DNA from: Yersinia massiliensis
Lineage (GTDB): Bacteria; Pseudomonadota; Gammaproteobacteria; Enterobacterales; Enterobacteriaceae
DNA length: 64,000 bases
NCBI RefSeq assembly: GCF_003048255.1
Contig: NZ_CP028487.1
Coordinates: 3,162,001-3,226,000 of the forward strand
Reading direction: 5' to 3'
Below, one piece after another: positions 30,234 through 39,218 of the stretch. The translations under genes and the position numbers were made by a program. The stretch's first letter is position 1; every line of letters begins with the position of its first letter. The notes under the pieces were generated by a model. It did not search any database. It had not been told where the DNA came from and saw only the letters and a program-made list of their open reading frames with translations.

Positions 30234-31991
30234 ATGGCCTTTACGCTACGCCCGTATCAGCAAGAGGCTGTTGATGCCACTCTGGCTCATTTTCGCCGCC
30301 ATGCAGAACCTGCGCTGATTGTCTTGCCTACCGGCGCAGGCAAAAGCTTGGTCATTGCTGAATTGGCCAAATTGGCCCGTGGTCGCGTACTGGTGCTGGC
30401 GCATGTCAAAGAGCTGGTGGCGCAAAATCACGCCAAATATTGTGCCTATGATTTAGAGGCTGACATCTTCGCCGCAGGGCTGCAACAGCGCCAAAGTGAA
30501 GGCAAAGTGGTGTTTGGCAGCGTACAATCTGTGGCACGCAATCTCCCACTGTTTGATAGCGCGTTTTCGCTGCTGATTATCGATGAATGTCACCGTATCA
30601 GTGACGAAGATGACAGCCAGTATCAGCAAATCATCCAGCATTTACGCGCTAACAATCCCCGGCTACGGTTACTCGGGCTGACAGCGACGCCTTATCGATT
30701 GGGCAAAGGCTGGATATACCAATTCCACTACCATGGCATTACCCGCGGTGATAGCCAGTCTCTGTTCCGCGATTGTATCTATGAGTTACCGCTGCGTTAT
30801 ATGATCAAACACGGTTTTCTGGTGCCGCCTGAACGGCTGGATATGCCCGTCGTCCAATATGACTTTAGCCGCCTCACGAGCAACAGCGATGGCCTTTTCC
30901 GCGAAGCGGATTTGGATCGTGAGCTTAAACAGCAACAAAGAATTACCCCACATATCGTTAGCCAGATAATTGAGTACGCGGCCCAGCGCCGTGGCGTGAT
31001 GATTTTTGCCGCGACAGTCGAACACGCGAAAGAAGTCTACGGATTACTGCCCAAAGGCAAGGCGGCGTTAGTGAGCGCTGGCACGCCCCCTGCTGAGCGG
31101 GATGCCTTAATCAGCGCGTTTAAGCAGCAACAACTGCATTATTTGGTGAATGTGGCCGTCTTAACCACCGGTTTTGATGCCCCCCATGTCGATCTGATTG
31201 CCATTCTACGCCCAACCGAATCGGTCAGTTTGTATCAACAAATCGTCGGCCGTGGTTTGCGGTTATCGCCGGGTAAAGAAGATTGTCTGATTCTGGACTA
31301 TGCTGGCAATCCTCACGATCTCTTCACGCCAGAAGTGGGGACGAGCAAGCCACAGGGTGATAGCCAGCCGGTACAGGTTTTTTGCCCCGATTGCGGTTTT
31401 GCCAATATTTTCTGGGGAAAATGTACCGAATCAGGTGAGATAATTGAGCACTATGGCCGCCGCTGTCAGGGCTGGTTTGAGGATGATCAAGGTGCACGAG
31501 CACAATGTGATTATCGCTTCCGCTTTAAATCTTGCCCGCATTGTGGGGCTGAGAACGATATTGCCGCACGTCGCTGCCATCAGTGCCAAGAAGTGCTGGT
31601 TGATCCTGATGATATGCTGAAAGCCGCACTGAAATTAAAAGATGCGCTGGTGCTACGATGTGGTGGGATGAGTTTAGAAAGCGGCCATGATGCCAAAGGG
31701 GAATGGCTAAAAATCACTTATTACGACGAAGATGGCACTCATACCAGCGAACGCTTTCGCTTAACAACACCCGCACAGCGTATGGCATTCGAGCAAATAT
31801 TCTTACGCCCACATCAGCGCGCCCCCGGAGTCACCTTAAAATGGCAAACAGCAGCGGATATCATCGCCCAACAAGCCCTATTACGTTACCCCGATTTTGT
31901 CGTCGCCCGCCGCCGTGGGCAATGGTGGCAAATCAGAGAAAAGGTATTTGATTATCAGGGCCGTTTTCGGCGAGCAGATTCCCTCGCCTAA
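30234..31991 (+). CDS. radD: DEAD/DEAH helicase-like repair protein RadD (YejH)
   Basis: A 585-residue superfamily 2 ATPase. Walker A is LPTGAGKS, the DEAH-like box is IIDECH, motif III is GLTATP, and the helicase C domain includes [15 protein letters not shown]-terminal zinc-binding part has CPDCG, CHQC and CPHCG pairs at about residues 386-460. In E. coli RadD (586 aa) helps recombination and radiation survival and acts with RecA. The ATG at 30234 leads straight into the conserved N-terminus ([13 protein letters not shown]). Confidence 0.94.
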   Translation: MAFTLRPYQQEAVDATLAHFRRHAEPALIVLPTGAGKSLVIAELAKLARGRVLVLAHVKELVAQNHAKYCAYDLEADIFAAGLQQRQSEGKVVFGSVQSVARNLPLFDSAFSLLIIDECHRISDEDDSQYQQIIQHLRANNPRLRLLGLTATPYRLGKGWIYQFHYHGITRGDSQSLFRDCIYELPLRYMIKHGFLVPPERLDMPVVQYDFSRLTSNSDGLFREADLDRELKQQQRITPHIVSQIIEYAAQRRGVMIFAATVEHAKEVYGLLPKGKAALVSAGTPPAERDALISAFKQQQLHYLVNVAVLTTGFDAPHVDLIAILRPTESVSLYQQIVGRGLRLSPGKEDCLILDYAGNPHDLFTPEVGTSKPQGDSQPVQVFCPDCGFANIFWGKCTESGEIIEHYGRRCQGWFEDDQGARAQCDYRFRFKSCPHCGAENDIAARRCHQCQEVLVDPDDMLKAALKLKDALVLRCGGMSLESGHDAKGEWLKITYYDEDGTHTSERFRLTTPAQRMAFEQIFLRPHQRAPGVTLKWQTAADIIAQQALLRYPDFVVARRRGQWWQIREKVFDYQGRFRRADSLA

Positions 31992-32049
31992 GCCGCATTT
32001 CGCCTGAGATTTTCGCGGTTTCATTTGCTGTCGTGCTGATCTTTCGCTA

Positions 32050-32151
32050 GAATGTCGCCCGCTTTGCTCTGGGTTTACCCAATCAAAGCCGAGTATCGAA
32101 CCTGTTGCTGGGTCGCCTGTAGCAGGGTAAATTTCTTAAGAGAAAATAAAC
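32050..32151 (+). promoter_or_regulatory. rplY 5' leader, probable L25 autoregulatory region
   Basis: About 100 bases upstream of rplY contain short complementary segments (for example CCTGTTGCT with AGCAGG near 32100-32130). Autogenous control of rplY through its 5' UTR is known for E. coli and relatives; the exact operator here is inferred from position only. Confidence 0.45.
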
Positions 32152-32436
32152 ATGACCACTATCAATGTAGAAGTACGTAAAGACCAGGGTAAGGGTGCGA
32201 GCCGCCGCCTGCGTGCAGCAAATAAATTCCCGGCTATCGTTTACGGTGGCACAGAAGCAGCTATCTCTATTGCTCTTGACCATGACACCACCAAGAACAT
32301 GGAAGCAAAACCGGGCTTTTACGATACCGTTCTGACTCTGGTAGTCGACGGTAAAGAAATCAAAGTTAAAGTTCAGGCTGTTCAGCGTCACGCTTTCAAG
32401 CCAAAACTGACTCATATCGACTTCGTTCGCGCTTAA
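32152..32436 (+). CDS. rplY: 50S ribosomal protein L25
   Basis: A 94-residue 5S rRNA-binding protein of the large subunit, in the short form usual for enterobacteria. It starts [20 protein letters not shown] and ends [11 protein letters not shown]. Codon use looks strongly biased, as expected for a ribosomal gene. A strong bidirectional terminator follows. Confidence 0.98.
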   Translation: MTTINVEVRKDQGKGASRRLRAANKFPAIVYGGTEAAISIALDHDTTKNMEAKPGFYDTVLTLVVDGKEIKVKVQAVQRHAFKPKLTHIDFVRA

Positions 32437-32471
32437 TCGCCTCGTTTTCGATATATTCGGGACGCCGAAAT

Positions 32472-32499
32472 AAAAAACGCCGCTTATGCGGCGTTTTTT
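32472..32499. terminator. Strong terminator between rplY and ndpA
   Basis: AAAAAACGCCGC / GCGGCGTTTTTT with a TTAT loop. The A and T tracts on both sides allow it to serve both convergent genes. Confidence 0.93.
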
Positions 32500-32587
32500 A
32501 TTGGCTGAGATCTTTATCGGTGAAACACGTTTATTGCTTGAATAAGACCGCGGATTGCTTGAGCAAGCAAGGCCACAGCAATAACTG

Positions 32588-33592
32588 TTATTTGTTACCT
32601 GAATTACGTTGTAACTGATCACGTAAATTCGGTGGCGTGCCCTTAATCGTCAGCGTATCGGTTGCCGCATCCCAGAAAATACGCTCGCCCAGCAATAAAG
32701 CGTCAAAATTGATACTTAACCCACCGCCACTGCCTGCAAACTTGGTCAACTGACGCAAGGTGCCGCGATCCGCAGGGAAGCTCTCTTCCAATGCATAGCC
32801 CTGTTCAGCCGTAAATTGCTGGAAATCTTTCTCGCCCAGCTTCGGCAGTTCCTGAGCCAGTTCCTGCAAAGCAATCTCTTCGCCGGACTGCAATTGCTCA
32901 TTACAATAGCTATAGACTTGCTGGCGGTATGCCTGACGCTCATTTTTACCTAACTCAGCATCTGCACAATAGTCGTCTACCGCTTGTAATAAGCCACGGT
33001 TTTGCGCTTTGGTATCTAACCCTTCAGCCGCCGCGAGGAAATCCATAAAGAAGTCAGAGACTTTGCGCCCTATCCGCCCTTTCAAGAAGGTGAGATAACG
33101 GGTCGATTCTGGGTTATTTTCCCATTCCGTCAAATCAATACGCGCCACAATATCCGCACGGTTAATGTCGAGATAATGAGTCGTGCTCAAATCAAGCTGC
33201 TCATTGACGCGCATACTATTGCAACTGCTCAGTACTGAGATCAGCAAATATTCGGTCGCTAAATAGCGGTATTGGCAAAACAGCACCACGCCGCCTTCAG
33301 CAAACGGGTATTTTGCTAACTCATCACGTAATCGCCCTGTTGCCGCACGGCTAAAGCTGAGAAAGTCTTCATCACCCTTACGGCTTCGTTTCAGCGCTTC
33401 CGCTAATTCACTGTGCTCATTAAACAAGCCATAAGCTTTATTTTTGGCGCTGTAAACTCGGTGTAGCTCGGCCATCATTTCTTCAACTACCGCATTGGTA
33501 GGTAACAGAGAATCGCGCAATACCACATCAAGCGTTTGCTCATCACGCTTAATAAGCTGATGTAAGGCTATCTGGTCAATATCCAGACTCAT
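32588..33592 (-). CDS. ndpA: Nucleoid-associated protein NdpA (YejK)
   Basis: A 334-residue member of the NdpA/YejK family (335 in E. coli), found bound to the nucleoid and linked to topoisomerase function. It starts [19 protein letters not shown]. The conserved [18 protein letters not shown] region (here [14 protein letters not shown]) and [18 protein letters not shown] are present. It is divergent from yejL. Confidence 0.95.
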   Translation of the reverse strand: MSLDIDQIALHQLIKRDEQTLDVVLRDSLLPTNAVVEEMMAELHRVYSAKNKAYGLFNEHSELAEALKRSRKGDEDFLSFSRAATGRLRDELAKYPFAEGGVVLFCQYRYLATEYLLISVLSSCNSMRVNEQLDLSTTHYLDINRADIVARIDLTEWENNPESTRYLTFLKGRIGRKVSDFFMDFLAAAEGLDTKAQNRGLLQAVDDYCADAELGKNERQAYRQQVYSYCNEQLQSGEEIALQELAQELPKLGEKDFQQFTAEQGYALEESFPADRGTLRQLTKFAGSGGGLSINFDALLLGERIFWDAATDTLTIKGTPPNLRDQLQRNSGNK

Positions 33593-33768
33593 GATAAATA
33601 CTCCTTTTGGCTAGGGGCGTATTCAATCACTGATGCTGGAGAGCTGCAACCAAAAGCGACGACGCCCCTCAATTAACGGCTAATGATTCTTAATGCTATA
33701 AAATAGCGGAAAAGCGCGTCTCTATACGGTAAGATGTGGGACTTTGTCAGGTGTTGAGTACAATTTTT

Positions 33769-33996
33769 ATGCCACAATCATCCCGTTATAGCGACGAACA
33801 CGTTGAACAACTACTGTCTGAATTGGTCAGCGTACTGGAAAAACACCGTACCCCGACCGATCTTTCTTTGATGGTGTTGGGTAATATGGTAACTAATCTG
33901 ATCAATACCAGCATTGCCCCAGCGCAACGCAAAGTATTGGCACGTTCTTTCGCCGAGGCGCTTCAAGCTTCGGTACGTGAAGATAAAGCTCATTAA
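33769..33996 (+). CDS. yejL: YejL family protein
   Basis: A 75-residue helical protein, identical in length to E. coli YejL, of unknown function. It starts [16 protein letters not shown]; the stretch [19 protein letters not shown] is typical of the family. An in-frame extension from 33736 is not supported. It lies 27 bases before lapC, in the conserved pair. Confidence 0.93.
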
Positions 33997-34023
33997 TTTA
34001 TCGGCCAAGACTGCAATCTCAAT

Positions 34024-35817
34024 ATGGTGACAAATCGTCAGCGCTATCGTGAAAAAGTCTCCCAGATGATCAGTTGGGGGCACTGGTTCGCCTTGTTTAA
34101 TATCCTGTTCAGCCTCGTGCTGGGTAGTCGCTATTTGTTTGTCTCCGATTGGCCCTCATCGCTAATTGGCCGTATCTATGCCCTCGTTAGCTGGCTTGGG
34201 CACTTTAGTTTTATTGTTTTTGCCGCCTATTTGCTGGTGATCTTCCCCCTTACTTTTGTGGTGATGTCACAGCGACTACTCCGTTTTCTTTCTGCCGCCT
34301 TTGCGACTGCAGGTTTGACTCTGCTATTGATAGATACTGAGGTCTTTACCCGTTTCCATTTGCACCTAAACTCTGTGGTATGGGAGCTTGTGGTTAACCC
34401 AGACCAAACCGAGCTGGCGCGCGATTGGCAATTGATGTTTATCTCGGTACCCGTCATTTTTCTGGTCGAGATGCTTTTTGGCACTTGGGCATGGCAAAAA
34501 CTCCGCAGCCTTAACCGGCAGCGTTTCGCCAAGCCGCTGGTTGCGGTATTTATTTCGGCCTTCTTTGCTTCGCATTTGATGTATATCTGGGCTGACGCCA
34601 ACTTCTATCGCCCTATCAGTATGCAGCGAGCAAACCTGCCGCTCTCTTATCCGATGACTGCCCGTAAATTCCTTGAGAAACACGGCCTACTTGATCAACA
34701 AGAGTATCAACGCCGCTTGACGGAACAAGGCACACCAGATGCACTGGCAGTTGAGTATCCACTTAGCCCAATTACTTTCAGCGATAAAGGTAGCCGCTAT
34801 AACCTACTATTGATTGTGGTTGATGGTATGCGTACCAGTAGTTTGCAAAAGGATATGCCTGCGCTAGCAGAATTTGGCCGTTCAAACATTCAGTTCGATC
34901 GTCACTACAGCTCGGGTAATCGTCAGGATACTGGCTTATTCGGCCTGTTTTATGGCATCTCACCGACCTATTTAGACGGTATTCTTTCAGCCCGCGAACC
35001 CTCTGCCTTTATTACTGCATTGAGTGGGCAAGGTTATCAGTTCGGTCTGTTCTCCTCCGATGGATTTGAATCCCCTCTTTACCGTCAAGCCCTCTTGGCT
35101 GACTTCACGTTACCGGCCCCGGTAGAACAATCGGATCGTGAGACTACCGCGCAGTGGCAGCAATGGTTGTCAACAGTGAAAAATGGCTCGCCTTGGTTCT
35201 CGTATATTAACCTGAACGGCTCGCCTGAATCGCAAGACCCTGTCGCAGACAAGAGAATGGAATTACCATCAGACTTTATCCATAACTACCAAACTGGTGC
35301 GAAAGAAGTAGACAAGCAAATTGCTACTATTCTGGACACACTAAAACAGCAAGGGCAACTCGATAAAACCGTAGTGATTATTACTGCCGCCCATGGTGTC
35401 GAATTCAATGATAGTGGCACTGATGCATGGGGGGCTGGGAGTCGCTTTAATCGCCATCAGCTTCAAGTTCCACTCGTCATCCACTGGCCGGGGACACCTG
35501 CGCAAACAGTGAATAAGCTGACCAACCATGAAGACATCATGACGACCTTGATGCAGCGGTTGTTGCATGTTAAAACCGCATCCGAAGATTATTCGCAAGG
35601 GGAAGACTTGTTTGCTGCACAGCGTAATAATAACTGGGTAGCGACGGGTGATAATGGCATGCTAGTGATTACAACGCCGACACAAACGATTGTTCTTGAT
35701 AATAACGGTGAGTATCGTACCTACGATGATCAAGGCAATGAAATCAAAGATGAAAAGCCTCAGTTGCCACTACTCTTACAAGTACTGACCGATATAAAAC
35801 GATTTATTGCGAACTAG
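34024..35817 (+). CDS. lapC: Inner-membrane LPS regulator LapC (YejM/PbgA)
   Basis: A 597-residue protein with five N-terminal membrane helices (about residues 1-190), a linker and a periplasmic sulfatase-like domain (RYNLLLIVVDGMRTSSL onward). It senses periplasmic lipopolysaccharide and controls LapB/FtsH turnover of LpxC; catalytic activity of the sulfatase-like domain is thought to be absent or minor. E. coli YejM is 586 residues. It is essential in E. coli. It is followed by the proL tRNA, as in E. coli. Confidence 0.95.
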   Translation: MVTNRQRYREKVSQMISWGHWFALFNILFSLVLGSRYLFVSDWPSSLIGRIYALVSWLGHFSFIVFAAYLLVIFPLTFVVMSQRLLRFLSAAFATAGLTLLLIDTEVFTRFHLHLNSVVWELVVNPDQTELARDWQLMFISVPVIFLVEMLFGTWAWQKLRSLNRQRFAKPLVAVFISAFFASHLMYIWADANFYRPISMQRANLPLSYPMTARKFLEKHGLLDQQEYQRRLTEQGTPDALAVEYPLSPITFSDKGSRYNLLLIVVDGMRTSSLQKDMPALAEFGRSNIQFDRHYSSGNRQDTGLFGLFYGISPTYLDGILSAREPSAFITALSGQGYQFGLFSSDGFESPLYRQALLADFTLPAPVEQSDRETTAQWQQWLSTVKNGSPWFSYINLNGSPESQDPVADKRMELPSDFIHNYQTGAKEVDKQIATILDTLKQQGQLDKTVVIITAAHGVEFNDSGTDAWGAGSRFNRHQLQVPLVIHWPGTPAQTVNKLTNHEDIMTTLMQRLLHVKTASEDYSQGEDLFAAQRNNNWVATGDNGMLVITTPTQTIVLDNNGEYRTYDDQGNEIKDEKPQLPLLLQVLTDIKRFIAN

Positions 35818-35914
35818 CCCTAAGAAACAACAATTAGCACGTTTAAAAAATAAGCAATTGATTTGCCAAGCCTTGCAATAGCAACGGTAAAATGTAGTAT
35901 AAACACCGCAGCAT

Positions 35915-35991
35915 CGGCATGTAGCGCAGCTTGGTAGCGCACCGTCATGGGGTGTCGGGGGTCGAAGGTTCAAATCCTTTCATGCCGACCA
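35915..35991 (+). tRNA. proL: tRNA-Pro (anticodon GGG), proL
   Basis: A 77-base tRNA with encoded CCA. The acceptor arms CGGCATG and CATGCCG pair fully, the D arm is GCGC-AGCTTGGTA-GCGC, and the T arm contains GGTTCAAATCC. The anticodon loop ATGGGGT gives anticodon GGG. It is nearly identical to E. coli proL and in the same position. A promoter is likely upstream, with a TTGCAA -35 at 35873 and TATAAA or TAGTAT near 35895-35903. It is a common integration point for mobile DNA, and accessory DNA begins just after it. Confidence 0.97.
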
Positions 35992-36003
35992 AATATCCTC
36001 AAG

Positions 36004-36034
36004 AAAACCAATCCGTTAGGGTTGGTTTTTTTGT
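36004..36034 (+). terminator. Terminator of proL
   Basis: AAACCAA / TTGGTTT with a 10-base loop is followed by a run of T ending at 36032. It starts 13 bases after the tRNA. Confidence 0.85.
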
Positions 36035-36045
36035 TTGTGGGATTG

Positions 36046-36279
36046 GTGGTAGGGAAAATCAGGGAAAACCCAAGGGAAAAACTCCGGCAATATTTGGCTG
36101 CTCTAGCTATCGAGTTTAATGATCACGTAAAGCGTCGCTATCCAGATGCGGAAGCTACAATAAGACTGGCGAGTATGGACGGGTTGAGCGTATTGGGTGG
36201 GCTGCCTCACGACAAAGAAGTGATTCAGGAGATTTTGAAGGAAACGTGGGAAAGTGCTGATGATTGGTTTCAGACTTGA
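36046..36279 (+). pseudogene. DinI-family fragment (5' end replaced)
   Basis: The last 55-60 codons read as a DinI-like C-terminus: RRYPDAEATIRLASMDGLSV, then EILKETWESADDWF, almost the E. coli DinI ending. The first beta strand normal for DinI (MRxEVTI type) is missing. Instead an unrelated frame runs back through the proL terminator region. A GTG at 36046 is the first usable start, but no good ribosome site or LexA box is seen. It is best read as a remnant of a prophage or element once integrated at proL. It could also be a divergent short DinI-like protein. Confidence 0.6.
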
Positions 36280-36422
36280 CCTCTTATCCAAAGCCGGTTA
36301 ATTATCAGCTACTCCCTCCCTGATATGTCCCCAGTATTTGTGTTACAACTTATTCGGTCTATGATGCTTAAGAAACATTAAAGGCATAGAGATCGGTATT
36401 TCTGATTACTCAGCTAACCCAC

Positions 36423-36438
36423 GGCTAACCTGCTGCTA
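36423..36438 (+). repeat. Duplicated leader block, copy 1
   Basis: GGCTAACCTGCTGCTA is identical to 36585-36600. Each copy precedes a strong CTCAAGGA ribosome site and a tiny membrane-protein gene (copy 1 before the gene at 36465). Confidence 0.8.
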
Positions 36439-36464
36439 GCACACAGATAGCTCAAGGAGGGAGA

Positions 36465-36581
36465 GTGAAGGCATATTTGGTGGTCATCATTCTAACTATC
36501 GCAGCCATCTTTAGTGTTATTTACATTGGGTGGCTAGCCGAGTGGTTCGTCCACTGGTGGCGTGAAGCTGAGATGTTCTAA
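36465..36581 (+). CDS. 38-residue single-helix membrane protein
   Basis: Starts with GTG, 4 bases after AAGGAGG (36454-36460), a very strong ribosome site. The product begins MKAYLVVIILTIAAIFSV, has one membrane helix (about residues 4-24) and ends WFVHWWREAEMF, rich in tryptophan. I do not recognise a family. It lies downstream of proL with a paralogous arrangement following. Size and design resemble small regulatory membrane peptides or type I toxins; both are inference. Confidence 0.55.
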   Translation: MKAYLVVIILTIAAIFSVIYIGWLAEWFVHWWREAEMF

Positions 36582-36584
36582 AGT

Positions 36585-36600
36585 GGCTAACCTGCTGCTA
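36585..36600 (+). repeat. Duplicated leader block, copy 2
   Basis: Second exact copy of GGCTAACCTGCTGCTA, 3 bases after the stop of the first small gene and 24 bases before the start of the second. Confidence 0.8.
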
Positions 36601-36623
36601 TCCCCATCTCTCAAGGAAGAGTA

Positions 36624-36776
36624 ATGAAAGAATATGTCATTCCTACTATCTTAGTCGCAGTAAGCATAGTGAGCCTTTCGCTTGTAGCAGTGAGTATGTT
36701 TGACCTGCTGGGCGATGGGCTGAGCATTAGTGGCGTATGTATTGATAATATCTGTATCCACCGGAACCACTGCTAA
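36624..36776 (+). CDS. 50-residue single-helix membrane protein with Cys-rich tail
   Basis: ATG start with AAGGAAGA upstream (36613-36620). The N-terminus is MKEYVIPTILVAVSIVSLSL and one membrane helix spans about residues 5-27. The tail ISGVCIDNICIHRNHC has three cysteines and would lie in the periplasm if the N-terminus stays inside. The layout (Lys start, one helix, SGxC in a short tail) recalls MgrB, but the similarity is slight. It is preceded by the same leader block as the gene at 36465. Its stop overlaps the ATG of the next frame (TAATG). Confidence 0.5.
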   Translation: MKEYVIPTILVAVSIVSLSLVAVSMFDLLGDGLSISGVCIDNICIHRNHC

Positions 36777-36985
36777 TGCAGACTTCACTTCGGATGGCGC
36801 GCTCCCACTCGGGAAATCAAATAGCTTATTTGTGCCCCAAGCATCGACCAGCCGTATTTTTCTGCATTGTTGGCGATGTGATAAGCAAAAGCGTCCAAGT
36901 CCATACCGGGTGGATGATACGTCAAGGGTGCTACACCTTAGGATTCAACAAACGGCTTCAAAAGATGAGATACCTCATCCGCTGA
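36776..36985 (+). CDS. Hypothetical 69-residue frame coupled to the preceding small gene
   Basis: The ATG at 36776 overlaps the preceding stop (TAATG), as in coupled genes. The product (MQTSLRMARSHSGNQIAYLC onward) is basic with four cysteines and no recognised domain. It could be real or chance. The overlap is the only evidence for coding. Confidence 0.25.
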   Translation: MQTSLRMARSHSGNQIAYLCPKHRPAVFFCIVGDVISKSVQVHTGWMIRQGCYTLGFNKRLQKMRYLIR

Positions 36986-37196
36986 TGCCGCTAGCGTGGA
37001 TAACCATTACGTGAGTTGACATAATCCTAGCCTTCATCGACATCTTCCCATCTGAGAAGGCATCGTATGTCCTTCCCCCTAGAACCCCTGACGTAGTGCC
37101 AACACTATCGAGTTGATTTAAACGTTGCATGCGGCAGAACTTGGATAAAAGACCTGACATTTTCCGAAAATAGGGAGGGGATTGTCCTCGCTACCG
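36986..37196. other. Gap between small genes and esterase
   Basis: About 210 bases with no supported gene or named element. Composition is mixed. It may be a scar of past recombination at proL, but no repeat of the tRNA 3' end was found. Confidence 0.4.
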
Positions 37197-38144
37197 CTAT
37201 TTTTGTATTTCAGGCAGTGAGGTTATCCAGTTCATCGCCAACTGCGGCCATTCGGCTGCAGGCAGGCCTTTAGCGCCACGAATACCAAACCCATGTTTCC
37301 CTTCAGCGAACAAGTGTAGCTCCGTCGGCACTTTGTGGGCGCGTAGCGCATTGAACATCACCAGCGAGTTATCAACCGGCACGGAAGGATCATCAACCGC
37401 ATGCAGAATAAAGGTTGGCGGTGTCTCTGACGTAACGTTCTGCTCCGTTGAATAGCGATGCTCCTGCTCCATCGTCGGTGCATCGCCAATCAGCGCTTTG
37501 CGCGATCCGGGATGAGCAATCGCCGGATCCATGGAAATCACCGGATAACCGAGTACCGCGAAATCTGGTCGTGCGCTTTGTTGGTCGATAGCATCCACGG
37601 CGGCGTAAACCGACTCGTCATAGCGAGTCTCCAGACTGGCTGCCACGTGCCCCCCAGCAGAAAAGCCCATGATGCCGATTTTTTCAGGGTCAATATGCCA
37701 CTCTGCGGCACGCGCCCGCAGAGTACGCAACGCGCGTTGCGCATCGGCCAACGGTGCATTACTGCCCTCCGCATGACCCTCTGCCGGCATCCGGTAGGTC
37801 ATCACAAACAGGGTATAGCCTTGCATGTTAAACACTGGAGCGAGATCGCTACCTTCTTTATCCAGCACCACCCGCTGATAAGAGCCGCCTGGCGTGACCA
37901 ATAGCGCGATACCGTTGGGCTTCTCCGGCGCATAGACGGTGATTTTTGGCGCGCGAACTCCGGTTACGGCCCGATCGGGCTGCGAGGCGTCTTTGCTACG
38001 CTCCACGAGGGATTCAGTCGTCGGGCTGTTTTTCGCCCCAGGCGCTTCACCGCCGGGCCAGATGGAAAAGGTGGGTAAGGAGGCAAATGCCGCCTGACAT
38101 GACAACAGTAGAGTAATGGTAGCCACCAGAGGTAAACGAATCAT
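37197..38144 (-). CDS. Secreted alpha/beta-hydrolase, esterase type
   Basis: A 315-residue exported esterase or lipase. The signal peptide is MIRLPLVATITLLLSCQAAFA. The nucleophile is Ser162 in GFSAGG, the acid is probably Asp251 or Asp252 in VDDPSVP, and the base is His284 in GKHGFG. The family resembles acetyl-xylan or carbohydrate esterases (SIWPGGEAPG near the N-terminus; TPGGSY oxyanion region). GGAG lies 6 bases before the ATG at 38144, preferred over an ATG four codons upstream. The DNA is GC-rich, like the fim genes next to it, and probably arrived with them. Confidence 0.85.
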   Translation of the reverse strand: MIRLPLVATITLLLSCQAAFASLPTFSIWPGGEAPGAKNSPTTESLVERSKDASQPDRAVTGVRAPKITVYAPEKPNGIALLVTPGGSYQRVVLDKEGSDLAPVFNMQGYTLFVMTYRMPAEGHAEGSNAPLADAQRALRTLRARAAEWHIDPEKIGIMGFSAGGHVAASLETRYDESVYAAVDAIDQQSARPDFAVLGYPVISMDPAIAHPGSRKALIGDAPTMEQEHRYSTEQNVTSETPPTFILHAVDDPSVPVDNSLVMFNALRAHKVPTELHLFAEGKHGFGIRGAKGLPAAEWPQLAMNWITSLPEIQK

Positions 38145-38284
38145 AAGAATCTCCATTGTGGAGAAAGCTTATCATTCGCTAGAAGGAGGTAAAGCGAGTT
38201 GCATCACAGAACACCGTTTCATTTAAATCAAAATAAAACGATGTTCTGTATATACCTTAACCGCGGGGAGATTCTGTCGCATAT

Positions 38285-39205
38285 TCACGGGTACAAAAAA
38301 GTGACGCCAACCACTGACTTGACGTTACCGGCCACGACTTGGCCGGTGGTTCGTGCATAATTGGCGGTCAACCCTAAACTGGTTGACGAGGTGCCAACGA
38401 CACCCAGCGAAATGTTCTGATTGGCGGCAATCACGCCATTGCTGTTGGCAATCTGAATACCCACCCCTTGAGCGACAGGTGTAGAGGCGGTATTAGCAAA
38501 AATCGTGTTTGCCGCATCCGTGGTTGGCCCAGTCAGGTAATAGGCCAAGTTTTGGTTCTGGGCACAACGTACCGTCAACGGTATCGACACGGTTCCCGGA
38601 TATTCTGGCAGACTCACGTTGACGTCGCGGGAAGAGACGTCACAGCCGCCGGTGGGGATCACCACACTATTGTTGGCGTAGATATTCCAAATATACGCGA
38701 ACGAGTCCGCATTCTGATTATTGGTCTGATGCATATTTAACACAGCAATTAACGAGCCGTTCTCTACCGCCACGCCACCAGCCGTGCCCATCGGTGTAAG
38801 ATTAAGTACCGCGGGCCAGGACTTTGGGGTTCTGGAATTATAAATCACCCGGTGGGTTTCAGCCGTGGTCGGGAATGCGTAAGGCCTACCGTCATAAATA
38901 AAACTCCCCATAAAGTTCGCCAGTACGCCGCCATAGGCTGAACCCGCTTGCAGAGAAACGTAGTCTATAATGCTGTCTGGGTAATCATTACGACAGAAGA
39001 TCCTACTGGACAAATCAACCACCAAGTTTTGGCCCACTCCGATCTGTGGAGCCAAATCAACATAGACGTTGGCGCTGCCGCCGCCAATAGGAATGGCCGC
39101 CCCGGCCGCTGTTTGGCAAGCAAATGCATGGGCATTGGATGAATAGCCAATCATGATCGCGGCTGCACCAAGATATTTCAAAAATACGCGGATTAAGTCT
39201 TTCAT
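38285..39205 (-). CDS. fimH: Type 1 fimbrial tip adhesin FimH
   Basis: A 306-residue mannose-binding tip adhesin, clearly orthologous to E. coli FimH. Signal peptide to residue 27; mature numbering equals E. coli FimH without gaps to residue 142. The mannose pocket is complete: Phe1, Asn46, Asp47, Asp54, Gln133, Asn135, Asp140, Phe142. Tyr48 and Ile52 of the tyrosine gate remain, but residue 137 is Gln instead of Tyr. The pilin domain begins at GGCDVSSRDV and ends VVGVTFLYP. It is the last gene of the operon, 13 bases after fimG. Confidence 0.95.
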   Translation of the reverse strand: MKDLIRVFLKYLGAAAIMIGYSSNAHAFACQTAAGAAIPIGGGSANVYVDLAPQIGVGQNLVVDLSSRIFCRNDYPDSIIDYVSLQAGSAYGGVLANFMGSFIYDGRPYAFPTTAETHRVIYNSRTPKSWPAVLNLTPMGTAGGVAVENGSLIAVLNMHQTNNQNADSFAYIWNIYANNSVVIPTGGCDVSSRDVNVSLPEYPGTVSIPLTVRCAQNQNLAYYLTGPTTDAANTIFANTASTPVAQGVGIQIANSNGVIAANQNISLGVVGTSSTSLGLTANYARTTGQVVAGNVKSVVGVTFLYP

Positions 39206-39218
39206 ATGTTCTTCATCA

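Noticed and set aside
32083..32622. 179-codon minus-strand frame across rplY
   Set aside because: Antisense shadow of the strongly biased rplY gene; it crosses the bidirectional terminator.
36975..37160. 61-codon minus-strand frame between the small genes and the esterase
   Set aside because: No ribosome site, no domain, low-complexity chance-like translation.
35915..37196. Complete prophage or integrative element at proL
   Set aside because: No integrase, structural genes or second copy of the tRNA end was found; only remnants are present.
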